Under the pieces are notes generated by a model. The model saw only the letters and a program-made list of their open reading frames with translations, searched no databases and was not told where the DNA came from. Shown here piece after piece: positions 18,192 to 28,566 of a DNA stretch of 64,000 nucleotides. Location: the NCBI GenBank assembly GCA_021732995.1, contig JAKFWA010000073.1, forward strand, positions 50,105 to 114,104, given 5' to 3'. Positions within the stretch are counted from its first letter, which is position 1. Every line of letters starts with the position of its first letter. The position numbers were made by a program, and so were the translations under genes. This DNA comes from Planctomycetaceae bacterium. GTDB taxonomy: Bacteria > Planctomycetota > Planctomycetia > Planctomycetales > Planctomycetaceae.

Positions 18192-19211
18192 ATGAAACGG
18201 ACGAGCCTCTTTGCTGTTGTACTGGCTGTGATCGCCGCAGCAGGCTGTACGGTTCAGGACGCCACGCCACCCTCATCGGGCACCGCGCCCACGACTAAGA
18301 CACCCGGCGGCGGGAACTCTGAACCAGCCTCGACCGGAGCCGCTGTCGCCGTCGAAGGCGAAATCAAGATCGACGGCTCCAGCACCGTGTTCCCGGTGTC
18401 TCAAGCCATGGCGGAAGAGTTCCAGAAGATCCACCCTAAGACTCAGGTCGTCGTGGGTGAATCGGGAACTGGCGGCGGCTTCAAGAAGTTTTCCGCTGGC
18501 GAAATCGACATCAATGACGCATCGCGTCCCATCACCGAAGCGGAAGCGAAAGCCTGCGAAGAAAAGGGCATCAAGTATGTCGGCTTCAAAGTGTGCATTG
18601 ACGGCCTGTCGGTGCTGGTCAATCCGCAGAATGAGTTCGCCAAGGTTCTGACGACTGACCAACTCAAGCAGATCTGGCAACCGAACAGCACCGTTAAGAC
18701 CTGGAAGGACGTCAATCCGGAATGGCCAGCCGAGCCGATCAAGCTCTATGGCCCGGGCACCGCCTCTGGCACGTTTGACTACTTCACGGAAGTGATCAAC
18801 GGCAAGGCCAAGCAGTCCCGCACCGACTACCTGCCCAGCGAAGACGACAATGTGCTGGTGAAGGGCATCGCCGGTGATAAATATGCATTGGGCTACTTTG
18901 GTTTTGCGTATTATTCAGAAAACAAGGACAGCCTGAAGCTGATCAGTATTGCCAAGGGCAGCGACCCGGCCGCGGCAGTGACACCGTCGATTGAAACAAT
19001 TCGCAGCGGCGAATACAGCCCGCTGTCTCGTCCGCTGTATGTGTATGTGACCGCACCCGCACTGAAGCGTCCGGTCGTGCAGGAGTTCATGCGATACTAC
19101 CTCAACGCTGGCCAGAAGCTGGTGTCTGAAGTCGGATATATCGAACTCGACAAGCCGACGCTCGAAGAGCAGGTAAAACTTCTGGAAGATACAATTGCCG
19201 GTTTAAAGTAA
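18192..19211 (+). CDS. pstS: Phosphate ABC transporter, substrate-binding lipoprotein
   Basis: Binds orthophosphate outside the inner membrane and passes it to PstCA. The 339 residues begin with a lipoprotein leader (lipobox AAAGC, Cys19), a Pro/Thr-rich linker, then the PstS core: IDGSSTVFPVSQAMAEEF, VGESGTGGGFKKFSAGEIDI and YGPGTASGTFDYF, which supply the Ser, Gly and Thr phosphate ligands. It is first in the order pstS-pstC-pstA-pstB-phoU. A stable stem-loop follows it, which may raise pstS message above that of the membrane genes. Confidence 0.96.
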   Translation: MKRTSLFAVVLAVIAAAGCTVQDATPPSSGTAPTTKTPGGGNSEPASTGAAVAVEGEIKIDGSSTVFPVSQAMAEEFQKIHPKTQVVVGESGTGGGFKKFSAGEIDINDASRPITEAEAKACEEKGIKYVGFKVCIDGLSVLVNPQNEFAKVLTTDQLKQIWQPNSTVKTWKDVNPEWPAEPIKLYGPGTASGTFDYFTEVINGKAKQSRTDYLPSEDDNVLVKGIAGDKYALGYFGFAYYSENKDSLKLISIAKGSDPAAAVTPSIETIRSGEYSPLSRPLYVYVTAPALKRPVVQEFMRYYLNAGQKLVSEVGYIELDKPTLEEQVKLLEDTIAGLK

Positions 19212-19266
19212 TCTTTGTCGCAAGTTGCCGCTCGAAAGAGGACCTTTCGGGCGATTGACAAGAAAT

Positions 19267-19292
19267 GCGGGCGGACTTTGTAGTCCGCCCGC
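19267..19292 (+). promoter_or_regulatory. Intercistronic stem-loop between pstS and pstC
   Basis: A perfect 11 bp stem, GCGGGCGGACT (19267-19277) and AGTCCGCCCGC (19282-19292), with loop TTGT. No T-run follows, so it is more likely a message-stabilising or partial-termination element than a full terminator. A weaker 6 bp hairpin (CGAAAG/CTTTCG) precedes it near 19233-19249. Confidence 0.75.
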
Positions 19293-19347
19293 CTGATTGT
19301 TCTGGTTGACGGATCGCTTCGTTTCCATTTCACACAAGACTGTTGCC

Positions 19348-20322
19348 GTGTCCGTAACTCCTGACTCGCTCACGACCAGTCCCGCCTCACAGAGCAACTC
19401 GCTGGTACGTCGCTTTTCACTAACGGCGTTCAAAGAAGCGATCATCAAAGGCTTGCTGTTCGGCTGCGCTTTTTTGTCGATCTTTACGACGATTGCGATC
19501 ATCTGGGTACTGCTCACGAACACACTGAGCTTCTTCGAGGATGTTTCGCTGGCAGAGTTTCTGGGCGATACCCGCTGGACGCCGCAATTCGAGGGTGAGC
19601 AGAAGCACTTCGGTATCTGGCCGCTGATAACCGGCACGTTCCTGGTTGCGATTATCGCTGCTTCAATCGGATTGCCGTTGGGCCTGCTGAGTGCGATTTA
19701 TCTCAGCGAGTATGCCTCACCCAAAATGCGCAACATCGCAAAGCCGATTCTGGAAATCCTCGCGGGCATTCCGACCGTTGTCTTCGGTTACTTTGCGCTG
19801 GTCTTCGTGACACCTTTTGTGCTGCGGCCAATCCTGCAAACCATGCTCGGTTTTGAGGTCGGTATTTATAACGCTCTGAGCGCGGGAATTGTGGTCGGCA
19901 TCATGATTGTGCCGACTGTTTGTTCGCTCAGTGAAGATGCCTTGCGGGTTGTTCCCAACGGACTGCGAGAAGCGGCCTACGCGCTCGGTTCGACCAAACT
20001 TGATGTTTCAGTGCGTGTTGTCGTGCCCGCAGCGCTCTCCGGTATCATCGCATCTTTCCTGCTGGCGTTCTCGCGAGCCGTTGGTGAGACCATGGCGGTG
20101 ACAATCGCCGCTGGCCAGCAGCCGGTCCTGAATATCAACCCGCTGCAGAGCGTCGAAACGATGACGGCGTTCATTGTGAATATCAGCCTCGGCGACACGC
20201 CGGCGGGCAGTATTGAATACAAGAGTTTGTATGCCGTGGCGTTCACTCTATTCGCACTGACGCTCACGATGAATATTATTTCGCAATGGGTGATGCGGCG
20301 TTACCGCGAGGAGTATCAATGA
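19348..20322 (+). CDS. pstC: Phosphate ABC transporter permease PstC
   Basis: One of the two inner-membrane permeases of the Pst system. Six helices are visible, with the ABC-permease EAA loop region [27 protein letters not shown] and the segment [15 protein letters not shown] typical of PstC. I start at GTG 19348 (324 residues): the frame opens at TTG 19297 only five bases after the stem-loop, and the extra 17 residues are unlike a PstC N-terminus. No strong Shine-Dalgarno supports either start. The stop overlaps the pstA start. Confidence 0.94.
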   Translation: MSVTPDSLTTSPASQSNSLVRRFSLTAFKEAIIKGLLFGCAFLSIFTTIAIIWVLLTNTLSFFEDVSLAEFLGDTRWTPQFEGEQKHFGIWPLITGTFLVAIIAASIGLPLGLLSAIYLSEYASPKMRNIAKPILEILAGIPTVVFGYFALVFVTPFVLRPILQTMLGFEVGIYNALSAGIVVGIMIVPTVCSLSEDALRVVPNGLREAAYALGSTKLDVSVRVVVPAALSGIIASFLLAFSRAVGETMAVTIAAGQQPVLNINPLQSVETMTAFIVNISLGDTPAGSIEYKSLYAVAFTLFALTLTMNIISQWVMRRYREEYQ

Positions 20323-21320
20323 GTCTCGGCTTCGACATTCCAGCCGATGATCTAGCCAAGCGGCATCGCAAAGAACGGGTCTTTGAATGGATCTGCCTCA
20401 GCGCGTTGTGGGCTGGCGTGGTCATTTTAGGCATCCTGGTCCTCGGTACCACCTATCAGGCCTGGGGCTGGTTGGACTGGCAGTTTCTGACCAGTTGGGA
20501 TTCCCGCAAACCCGCAGAGGCAGGCTTGCTGGCTCCGCTGTGGGGCAGCTTTTGGATTCTCACGCTGACGGCGCTATTCACCATTCCCGTTGGACTCGGC
20601 GCGGCTGTTTACCTGGAAGAATACTCATCCGACACATGGATGCGCCGCATCATTCAGGTCAACTTGTCTAACCTCGCCGGAGTACCGTCGATTGTCTACG
20701 GCATCTTGGGTATGACGGTCTTTGTGCGAGCGTTCGGGATCTTCGGTTCCGAAGGCAAGAAGCTCGTCATTGAACTTGGCATTACGCAATGGACGATTCC
20801 CCTGCCGTTCGGCAGGTGCGTCGTCTCAGGAGCCTTGACGCTTACGTTACTTGTATTGCCCACGGTTATCGTTGCGGCTCAGGAAGCGCTGCGCGGCATT
20901 CCGGCTTCAATCCGCCATGCGTCGCTTGCACTCGGTGCAACCAAATGGCAGACAATTCGGCATCAAGTCATTCCCGCAGCATTGCCCGGCATTCTGACAG
21001 GCGTAATTTTGGCCATGTCGCGCGCGATGGGCGAGGCGGCTCCGTTGATCTTGATCGGTGCCTTAACTTACGTCGCTTTTGCTCCCGGTCGCATTGATAG
21101 CCTTGATGACGTTTTCAAAGACCCCGGAGCGATCCTGAATGCTCCTTTCGATACATTTAGTGCGCTACCGATTCAAGTTTTTAGTTGGATTTCCCGTCCG
21201 AAAGCGGGCTTTCAGCATGTGTCGGCCGCTGGAATCATTGTACTGCTAGTCGTGTTGATAACGATGAACTCAGTCGCGATCTATGCCCGACAGCGTTTTC
21301 GTACAAAACTGAAATGGTAG
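20319..21320 (+). CDS. pstA: Phosphate ABC transporter permease PstA
   Basis: Second permease subunit, pairing with PstC in the inner membrane. The ATG at 20319 overlaps the pstC TGA (ATGA), a classic coupled arrangement, so I prefer it to the earlier in-frame start. Of the 333 residues, the core shows [15 protein letters not shown] and the EAA loop [38 protein letters not shown], split over two helices. A loop of about 60 residues ([19 protein letters not shown] to the last helices) is as in other PstA proteins. Confidence 0.94.
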   Translation: MSLGFDIPADDLAKRHRKERVFEWICLSALWAGVVILGILVLGTTYQAWGWLDWQFLTSWDSRKPAEAGLLAPLWGSFWILTLTALFTIPVGLGAAVYLEEYSSDTWMRRIIQVNLSNLAGVPSIVYGILGMTVFVRAFGIFGSEGKKLVIELGITQWTIPLPFGRCVVSGALTLTLLVLPTVIVAAQEALRGIPASIRHASLALGATKWQTIRHQVIPAALPGILTGVILAMSRAMGEAAPLILIGALTYVAFAPGRIDSLDDVFKDPGAILNAPFDTFSALPIQVFSWISRPKAGFQHVSAAGIIVLLVVLITMNSVAIYARQRFRTKLKW

Positions 21321-21397
21321 CCCTAATACACTAGCGACAACGACTGTCGCAACTCGTTTCGCGACTATGGAGAAACGCACCGGAGGCATCGCATCCC

Positions 21398-22414
21398 TTG
21401 TCTGCCAGCGCAGTTGAAGGTTCGCTCCGACCAACTCTCCATCAGGAAATGACGTTGAATTCCAGCCCACAGCCAGAGACCCCCAGCGTGCCAACACCTG
21501 GACCGAATAACGATAGTCCCGACATGAATACCGCGAACAAATCCGGCGTTGTTCCGAAGTTGCGTCCCACCGACGAACAGCCGCCGACCACCGCGCTCGG
21601 GCAATTCGCCAAGCTGTTTCAAAACAGCCGCAACGAACCCGGCGTGCCGAACCCCGATCAGGCTCCCAAGATTGAAGCTCAGGATCTGTGCTTCTTCTAC
21701 GGCGAGAAGCAAGCTCTGTTCAACGTGACGATAAAGGTCCCGCCACGTTCCGTGACGGCTTTCATCGGTCCGTCTGGCTGCGGTAAGAGTACGTTTCTGC
21801 GAACGCTCAACCGCATGAACGACATCATCGAAGGCACGCGCCTGGCCGGCAAAGCGCTCTTCGATGGACAGGACATCTACGCTCCGAACGTGGACGTTGT
21901 GCAACTGCGCAAGAAGGTCGGCATGGTGTTCCAGAAGTCCACGCCGTTCCCGAAGTCGATCTTCGACAACGTGGCCTACGGACCGATGATCGCTGGCCAG
22001 CGCAATCGGAGAGTGCTCGGGGAGATCGTGGAGACCTGCCTCAAACGAGCGGCGCTGTGGAATGAAGTCAAAGACCGCCTCGCTGAGTCCGCACTCGCGC
22101 TGTCAGGCGGTCAGCAGCAACGCTTGTGTATCGCGCGATCGCTGGCCACGAATCCAGACGTCCTGTTGATGGACGAACCGGCTTCCGCACTGGACCCGGC
22201 TTCCACAGCCCGCATTGAAGACCTGATCTTTGAGCTGAAGCAGAACTACACGATCGTCATTGTGACTCACAACATGCAGCAGGCGGCGCGTGTGAGCGAC
22301 TTCACAGCGTTCTTCTTTGAAGGCCGGCTGATCGAAATTGGCGAGACCCAGACTCTGTTCACCCGGCCCAAAGAAAAGAAGACGGAAGACTACATCACGG
22401 GTCGCTTCGGTTAA
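21398..22414 (+). CDS. pstB: Phosphate ABC transporter ATPase PstB with N-terminal extension
   Basis: ATPase that powers PstCA. Seen: Walker [19 protein letters not shown] segment ([11 protein letters not shown]), signature LSGGQQQR, and Walker [14 protein letters not shown]. The 338 residues exceed the usual 250-270: about 90 N-terminal residues rich in Pro, Ser, Asn and Gln precede the ATPase core. TTG 21398 has GGAGG 11 nt upstream; ATG 21449 and ATG 21524 are alternatives that would shorten, not remove, the extension. The tail may be a disordered regulatory arm or partly untranslated. Confidence 0.93.
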   Translation: MSASAVEGSLRPTLHQEMTLNSSPQPETPSVPTPGPNNDSPDMNTANKSGVVPKLRPTDEQPPTTALGQFAKLFQNSRNEPGVPNPDQAPKIEAQDLCFFYGEKQALFNVTIKVPPRSVTAFIGPSGCGKSTFLRTLNRMNDIIEGTRLAGKALFDGQDIYAPNVDVVQLRKKVGMVFQKSTPFPKSIFDNVAYGPMIAGQRNRRVLGEIVETCLKRAALWNEVKDRLAESALALSGGQQQRLCIARSLATNPDVLLMDEPASALDPASTARIEDLIFELKQNYTIVIVTHNMQQAARVSDFTAFFFEGRLIEIGETQTLFTRPKEKKTEDYITGRFG

Positions 22415-22549
22415 TCTCCAGCCTCCCACTCGCCTTGTTTCGAGGTCGCCAGGCCCGAACAACCCACGCAGCATCACCTCACTGCGGTAACACGGCAGCA
22501 CCGGAACTCTGGCGAGTTCGGTAGTACGTGACCGATTGCGAACGACCCG

Positions 22550-23212
22550 ATGACGATTCACCTGACCCGCGACATGGAAACCCTGCACCGCGACCTGCTG
22601 TCGATGTGTGCGATGGTCGAAGAACTGATCCAGCAGGCGATCCAGGTGCTGGAAAAACCCAGCGTCGAAACAGCTCGACTGTTGGCCGAAAAAGATAACG
22701 AGATCGATCGCTGGGACGTCTCGATTGAGAACGAATGCCTGAAGCTGCTGGCTCTGCACCAGCCGGTTGCCACGGACCTGCGACGCATCGCATCCGTGCT
22801 GAAGATCACCGGCGAGCTGGAACGAGTAGCCGACCTCGGCGTGCACATTGCTGAACGCGCTTGTGGAACGTTGTCGCGTCCGGGCGCAACCATTCCCACA
22901 AAACTGCACGACATGGCTGACCTCGCCGTCGACATGCTGCACCGCGCAATTGACTCGTACGTCGAACTCGATCCCTACAAGGCCCGAGCGGTCTGCACGG
23001 ACGATGATCGCGTTGACGAACTCAACCGCCAGATCATTCGCGAGCTGACCGAACTGATGCAGTCCAATCCGGATCTGGTCGAACCGCTGATGCATGTCTT
23101 TTCGGCATCGCGGCACGTTGAGCGTGTTGCGGATCATGCGACAAACATCGCCGAGGACGTCGTCTACATGGTGGAAGGCGTCATCATCCGCCACCGCAAC
23201 TCGCTGTCTTAG
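22550..23212 (+). CDS. phoU: Phosphate transport regulator PhoU
   Basis: Cytoplasmic regulator that links PstB activity to PhoR signalling and limits phosphate uptake. The 220 residues form the two three-helix PhoU repeats, each with the metal-binding pattern E-x3-D: VLKITGELERVADLGVHI in the first and SRHVERVADHATNIAEDVVYM in the second. It is last in the operon. No phoR/phoB pair is present in the window. Confidence 0.95.
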   Translation: MTIHLTRDMETLHRDLLSMCAMVEELIQQAIQVLEKPSVETARLLAEKDNEIDRWDVSIENECLKLLALHQPVATDLRRIASVLKITGELERVADLGVHIAERACGTLSRPGATIPTKLHDMADLAVDMLHRAIDSYVELDPYKARAVCTDDDRVDELNRQIIRELTELMQSNPDLVEPLMHVFSASRHVERVADHATNIAEDVVYMVEGVIIRHRNSLS

Positions 23213-23341
23213 CGAAGATCTCCACGAAATTGCTCAGAGCCCGCGGGCATGCGCCCAACGGGAAGGACGACAACGCAACTGTTAGTTCCTACGTTGATGC
23301 GGGCGAACGTGACCCTGGCAACGCTTTCATGAAGGAACAAC

Positions 23342-24532
23342 ATGCGACGACTGACTGCGCTCTTCAGCTTTCTGATGATGACAGCCCTCGCGGCGGCGGC
23401 GGAAACAGCAGCTCCGGAGAACATCGAACAGCGCGGCACACTCGAGAACTCTCGCATTCGCTTTGAACGCGAGCGCAAGGGGCACGTGGCGTTCATTGGC
23501 GGATCCATTACGGAAATGGACGGCTACCGCCCGATGGTCTGCAAGGACCTGCAGAAACGCTTTCCGCAGACCGAGTTCATTTTCACCGATGCCGGCATCG
23601 CGTCGACTTGCTCGACGACGGGCGCGTTTCGCCTCCAGCGAGACGTGCTTTCGAAAGGACCGGTGGACCTGTTCTTCATCGAGTTCGCAGTGAACGACGA
23701 TCAGGACGCCATGCATGCGCGGCGTGAATCGATCCGCGGTATGGAAGGCATCTTGAAGCAATGCTTCCGGCACAATCCGAAGATGGACATCGTGATTACC
23801 TACTTCGTGAACGAAGGCATGCTCGCGAAGCTGCAGAAGAATGAAGTCCCCGTTTCCATCAACGCGCACGGAATCGTCGCGCGGAATTACGGCGTGACGA
23901 CGATTCATCTGGCCCGAGAAGTCGCTGAGCGAATCACGGCGCAGAAGCTGACTTGGAAGGAATACGGCGGCGTGCATCCGGCACCGCGAGGCAATCGCAT
24001 CTGCGCGGACATGATCGATCAGTTGTTCAATCAGGTCTGGAAAGAGCCGCTCAACGCGTCAGCGGAGCTCAAGGATCATCCGCTGCCCGCTCAATTGCTG
24101 GATCCGAGCAGCTATGACGCTGCCCGTTTTCTCGACTTGAAGTCGGCGGTGATTAAGAGCGGCTGGGAAATGGGCGTCCCTGTGTGGGACAAGTTGCCCG
24201 GTACGAAGCGCCCGCGATTCACGTCCGTCGAAATGTTGACCGCCGATCAACCGGGAGCCGAGTGTTCTATCGAGTTCACTGGCAGACTCCTTGGAGCGTA
24301 CGTTGTCGCTGGGCCTGATGCCGGGATTGTAGAAGTCAGCATCGATGGTGGTGACTTCACCAAGCACGACTTGTTTCATCGTTTCAGCGGCGGACTGCAC
24401 TATCCGAGGACTGTTGTCTTCAACGCCGACCTGGCACCCGGCAAACACACTGCAGTGTTGCGGATCGGTGCTGCCAAAAACGAAAAGAGTTCCGGGACTG
24501 CCGCACGCATCATGCAACTGACTGCGAATTGA
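23342..24532 (+). CDS. Secreted SGNH/GDSL hydrolase
   Basis: A 396-residue protein with a signal peptide (LTALFSFLMMTALAAAAE) and an SGNH esterase-type fold. Seen: block I FIGGSITEMDG with catalytic Ser55, block III EFAVNDDQD, and block V GGVHPAPRGN with the catalytic His; the usual acid of the Asp-x-x-His pair is Gly here, as far as I can align it. A C-terminal beta-sandwich domain (SIEFTGRLLGAYV... VSIDGGDF) follows at about residue 300. Probably a periplasmic deacetylase or esterase of glycans. ATG 23342 follows AAGGA. It converges on smc. Confidence 0.8.
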   Translation: MRRLTALFSFLMMTALAAAAETAAPENIEQRGTLENSRIRFERERKGHVAFIGGSITEMDGYRPMVCKDLQKRFPQTEFIFTDAGIASTCSTTGAFRLQRDVLSKGPVDLFFIEFAVNDDQDAMHARRESIRGMEGILKQCFRHNPKMDIVITYFVNEGMLAKLQKNEVPVSINAHGIVARNYGVTTIHLAREVAERITAQKLTWKEYGGVHPAPRGNRICADMIDQLFNQVWKEPLNASAELKDHPLPAQLLDPSSYDAARFLDLKSAVIKSGWEMGVPVWDKLPGTKRPRFTSVEMLTADQPGAECSIEFTGRLLGAYVVAGPDAGIVEVSIDGGDFTKHDLFHRFSGGLHYPRTVVFNADLAPGKHTAVLRIGAAKNEKSSGTAARIMQLTAN

Positions 24533-24566
24533 ACACCCGGATTGGGTCTCGCTCGAGTTTTCAATG

Positions 24567-27500
24567 CTACGCGGCTTGAGAACCGGGCGGGGCTTTGAAT
24601 TCACCATTCTCGCCGACGTCTTCGAAGCGCACCGACATGCGTTTGGAAACGCCGGACTGTTCCATCGTCACGCCGTAGATGACGTCCGCGACGACCATCG
24701 TGCGCTTGCGGTGACTGATCATGATGAACTGAGTTGTGTCGCGGAACTCGCGCACGACGGACGCGTACCGCTCGACGTTGGCGTCATCGAGTGCCGCGTC
24801 CACTTCGTCCAGAATACAGAACGGACTGGGGCGGCTCTTGAAGATGGCCAGCAGCAGGGCCACTGCCGTGAGCGTCTTCTCGCCACCGCTCAGCAGGCTG
24901 ATGCTGCGCAGCTCCTTACCGGGCGGACGAGCGACGATATCGATGCCGCAATCCAGCACGTCGTCCGGGTCTTCCAGAATGACCTCGCCGTCGCCACCAC
25001 CGAACAGCTTGCGGAAGAGTTCGCGGAACTCTTTGCGAATCGATTCATAGGACTCCAGAAAGAGCCGCTTACTTTCGGCGTTCACCTTCTTGATGATCTC
25101 TTCGAGCGTGTTCTTGGCCTCGGTCAGGTCCATTAACTGGGCATGGAAGTGCTGATATTTGTTTTCGAGTTCTTCAATTTCTTTCAACGCGTCGATATTC
25201 ACTGAGCCCATCGACTTCAGCTTGCGTCGCAGGCGGTTGACCTCTTCTTCAATCTCCGCGCGGACGTCCACAAACCGCACGGTGCCTTGCGCATTCTCAA
25301 AGCTTAGCGAACCAGTTTCATCCGGTTCCGTGACGGCGTCGCCCGGCACTTCATCAGTGATCAACTCGTCGCTTTGTGCCAGCGGTTCGTCATCGGTAAG
25401 GACTGCATCAGGTTCAGCGGCTACATCCGGAGACGCCGTGTCTACGAGCCCCTTGGACTTGAGGTAGTCGTGAAACGCAGACGCGCCGGAATCAATGACT
25501 TGCGCGAGCGTCAGGCCGTACTCTTCCTCGATGCGCTGACCGCAGGTTGTCAGTTGATGCTGAATCTCGCGGGCGCGTAGCTCATCCTCATGCTGCTTGT
25601 CAGCAATCGCGCGGCGACTTTGCCGAATGCGATTCTCTTCTTCGCTGAGCTCGGCTCGAACCGTGCGCATCTGCAACTTCTCGTGAGTCAGTGCGTAAAC
25701 GTGTTTTTGAACTCGTTCGGCGACGATGGCCAGTTCCGACAACTGTTGTGACGCGCTCTCCAATGCCGCTTGCGAAAGCTGACGTTGTGCGGTGAGCTCC
25801 TGGAATCGACGCGCCGCTTCTTCGGCTTGCTCACTCTGCGAATGAGTTTCGTTGCGCAAGCGTTGCACGGACTTGGTGAGATTGGCTCGCCGTTCTTCTC
25901 GTTGAGCCAGTTTCAACTTCTCCTCGGTGTGTTGCTGCACGAGTGTCTGTCGAGCGTCGTCAAGCTCCTTCGTCTGCTGTTCCAGTTCGGCGATGGCCGC
26001 TGTTGCCTGCTGCTGGGATTCGTCGAGTTGCATCAAATCTGCGACGCAGCGTTGCAGACCGATCTCGCACTCACCGGCTTGCTTGGCGTCATCGGCAAGC
26101 TGTGCCTCTTGGGCCGCACGATCTCGTTCGAGGCGTTCGACGGCTTGTTGTTGGACATCGAACTCCGATCTGGCCTGAGTCAGTTTCTCATTCACTTGAT
26201 CGCGCGCGGAGGCGACTGATGTCAGTTCGCCTTCGATGGCGGACAACTGGTCGCTCAACGCCATCAACTGGCGTTCGCTGGATTCAACGCTCTGGTCGAG
26301 CCGGATGATGTCGTTCTTCAGCCGGCGCAGCTCGCTCTTGCGCGAGAGAATCGCGGACTCACCGCGCAGGCTGCCTGCATGCAAGGTGCCGTCGGCGTCG
26401 AGCAATTCGCCCTGCAGAGTGACAAAGCGGCAGCCAGCTTGATGCTCTCCCGTCAGTCGAAAAGCCGCGTCCAGTGACGTCACGATCCAGGTTGTTGAGA
26501 GCAGTCTGCTCGCGAGGTCGCGGAACGGGCTGGTGGATGCGATCAGATCATCGGCCCGATTGATGACGTCGGGATCAGCGTGCAGGTCGATTGTTGACGC
26601 CGTCTGCAAGTGATGGCTGGTTCGAATGAAGCCGACACGGCCGTCGATTCGTGTGCCGCCGCGATTGAGATAGTCGATCAGCGGCTCAAACTCATCGATC
26701 ACAATCAACTGTGCCCGATCGCCCAACGCGACTTCGAGCAGCGCGGCGTTGTCGAGGTCCACGTCCAACAGGTCGGCGACGCTACCGCGGATGAGGTTCC
26801 ACGGCGACATGTCTGTTGATCGCGCGCGCGCCAGAATCTCTTTGACGCCGATAGCGACGCCTTCCTGACGCTGTTCGAGATCTTCGAGGACGTGCAGGCG
26901 AGCTTGAGTGCCGCTGCGTTTTTCTCTGAGTTCTGAGAGTTTTTGCTGCGTTGCTTCCTGCTCCTTGAGCAGCTTCTTCTGCTTTGAACGCACAGACTGG
27001 ACTGATTCCGAGATCGCCGACGAGCGGCTGAGAACTTCGTTCACGGCAGCTTGCCGCCGACTCAGCTCCATCTTGCCCGCGTCGATCTCACCCAAGAGAG
27101 AATCGCGACGTTCTTCGTGCAGCTTGCGAGACTGCTGCAGCGACTCGATCTGCGCCTGGAAGAATGCCATGCGCTGATTGATCTCAGTGCCTTGTTTGGC
27201 CAGTTCTGTGCGTTTCTTGTGGTGTTGCTCCAGTTGGCGACGCAGTTCTGCGAGTGATTCTACCGTCGCGCTGATGCGCTCGTCGTGTTGCTGCAACGCC
27301 GACTGCTGTGCCGTGTAGGTGTCTTCGAATGTCGCCAGCTCCTGCTCGGTTGTTGCCAACTCGGCGGCGGCGTCCTTGAGTCGTTGTTCGGTGCTACCGC
27401 GCTGGCGGTTGAGCCGTTCCAGATCGGCGTCGAGTTCACGCAAGCGATCTGTCGTGTGATGCACAGCGACTTCTTGAGCGACGATGGCTTCGCGATTGGT

Positions 27501-28370
27501 TGACGCCTCACGTTCCGCTTCGCGCAGTTTGTCTTCGACGCCATTCAGCTCCTGATCGAACGAAGCCAGACGCTGCTCAATCTGCGATTGCTGCGCTGAG
27601 AGCGTATCCAGTTCACCCTGACTCGTTCCCAGTCGCGCGTTGATTCGCTGCAACTCGGCGGAAAAGTATTTGTGGTCGTCGGCAACCAGACCAAGCCAGG
27701 CGCGCTTCAGTTCTTCCGAAACTTCGCGGTACTTCGTTGCCTTCGCCGCGTGGCTGCGAGTCGAGTTCAACTGCGACTCCAGTTGCTGCACGATATCCGT
27801 CAAACGCAGCAGATTCTGTTGAACGCGCTCAATCTTCTTGAGAGCGTCAACCTTGCGCGTCTTGAACTTGCTGATACCGGCGGCTTCTTCGAAGACCAGT
27901 CGACGCGCGGCTGGATTCGAATGCAGGATCTGATCGACTCGGCCCTGTTCGATAATGCTGTAAGCCGACGTCGCTGCTCCGGTGCCGCTGAAAACATCCT
28001 TGATGTCTTTGAGTCGCGAGACCGCGCCGTTGATGAGGTACTCCGAATCGCCGTTGCGCCACAGACGGCGGCCGATCGTGACTTCCTCCGTATCGACGGG
28101 CAGAAAGCGTGTGCGGTTGTCGAATGTCAGAGTGGCTTCGGCGAACGCGCTCGGCTTGCGGCCCGTCGAGCCGTTGAAGATGACATCGGTCATCTCTTTG
28201 CCGCGCAGGCTTTTGGGGCTCTGGTCGCCGAGAATCCACTTGATGGAGTCGACGACGTTGCTCTTCCCGCTGCCGTTGGGCCCGACAACGACCGTGATCC
28301 CGAGCGCGAAGTCGAATCGCGTTCGATCGGCAAAGCTCTTAAAGCCGAATAAGTCGAGCGACTTCAGCAT
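24567..28370 (-). CDS. smc: Chromosome segregation protein SMC
   Basis: Condensin ATPase that organises the chromosome. The 1267 residues show the head N-half with Walker [10 protein letters not shown], a long coiled coil, a hinge near residues 510-650 ([22 protein letters not shown]), the returning coiled coil, and the head C-half with signature [19 protein letters not shown] and Walker [15 protein letters not shown] start at ATG 28370 ([13 protein letters not shown]), the family's normal N-terminus, instead of TTG 28391. An Asp/Glu-rich insert of about 55 residues lies in the late coiled coil (near bases 25270-25445). scpA and scpB are not adjacent. Confidence 0.96.
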   Translation of the reverse strand: MLKSLDLFGFKSFADRTRFDFALGITVVVGPNGSGKSNVVDSIKWILGDQSPKSLRGKEMTDVIFNGSTGRKPSAFAEATLTFDNRTRFLPVDTEEVTIGRRLWRNGDSEYLINGAVSRLKDIKDVFSGTGAATSAYSIIEQGRVDQILHSNPAARRLVFEEAAGISKFKTRKVDALKKIERVQQNLLRLTDIVQQLESQLNSTRSHAAKATKYREVSEELKRAWLGLVADDHKYFSAELQRINARLGTSQGELDTLSAQQSQIEQRLASFDQELNGVEDKLREAEREASTNREAIVAQEVAVHHTTDRLRELDADLERLNRQRGSTEQRLKDAAAELATTEQELATFEDTYTAQQSALQQHDERISATVESLAELRRQLEQHHKKRTELAKQGTEINQRMAFFQAQIESLQQSRKLHEERRDSLLGEIDAGKMELSRRQAAVNEVLSRSSAISESVQSVRSKQKKLLKEQEATQQKLSELREKRSGTQARLHVLEDLEQRQEGVAIGVKEILARARSTDMSPWNLIRGSVADLLDVDLDNAALLEVALGDRAQLIVIDEFEPLIDYLNRGGTRIDGRVGFIRTSHHLQTASTIDLHADPDVINRADDLIASTSPFRDLASRLLSTTWIVTSLDAAFRLTGEHQAGCRFVTLQGELLDADGTLHAGSLRGESAILSRKSELRRLKNDIIRLDQSVESSERQLMALSDQLSAIEGELTSVASARDQVNEKLTQARSEFDVQQQAVERLERDRAAQEAQLADDAKQAGECEIGLQRCVADLMQLDESQQQATAAIAELEQQTKELDDARQTLVQQHTEEKLKLAQREERRANLTKSVQRLRNETHSQSEQAEEAARRFQELTAQRQLSQAALESASQQLSELAIVAERVQKHVYALTHEKLQMRTVRAELSEEENRIRQSRRAIADKQHEDELRAREIQHQLTTCGQRIEEEYGLTLAQVIDSGASAFHDYLKSKGLVDTASPDVAAEPDAVLTDDEPLAQSDELITDEVPGDAVTEPDETGSLSFENAQGTVRFVDVRAEIEEEVNRLRRKLKSMGSVNIDALKEIEELENKYQHFHAQLMDLTEAKNTLEEIIKKVNAESKRLFLESYESIRKEFRELFRKLFGGGDGEVILEDPDDVLDCGIDIVARPPGKELRSISLLSGGEKTLTAVALLLAIFKSRPSPFCILDEVDAALDDANVERYASVVREFRDTTQFIMISHRKRTMVVADVIYGVTMEQSGVSKRMSVRFEDVGENGEFKAPPGSQAA

Positions 28371-28502
28371 TGAGAAAACGCCTGGGACCAATGTCTAGGA
28401 CTGGAAGGACCTAAGACTGAGCAACAACGAGAACAGCCGGCAACAAAGATACGAGCGACGAGTTTGAGTGGATGAGGAATGGATTGGATCTAAAAATGAG
28501 TG

Positions 28503-28536
28503 CTCCCCTCGCCCCGGTTTTCCGGAGCGAGAGGAG
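28503..28536. repeat. Hairpin repeat, copy 1
   Basis: A 15 bp stem with two mismatches (arms 28503-28517 and 28522-28536, loop TTTT) of C/G-rich sequence reading CTCCCCTCGCCCCGG on the left arm. It lies in the gap between smc and the FlgI-like gene. Its left arm closely resembles the arm of the repeat at the right window edge (63967-63994), suggesting a family of dispersed hairpins. It may also end transcription of the FlgI-like gene reading leftward. Confidence 0.6.
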
Positions 28537-28566
28537 TGAACTTCGAACAAGACGAAAGACGCCCGG

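Noticed and set aside
22103..23194. Leftward open frame of 363 codons over pstB-phoU
   Set aside because: Runs antisense across the end of one conserved gene and all of another; no motif.
25770..26219. Rightward open frame rich in Leu, Cys and Ser inside smc
   Set aside because: Looks membrane-like only because it is the complement of coiled-coil codons; no start-site support.
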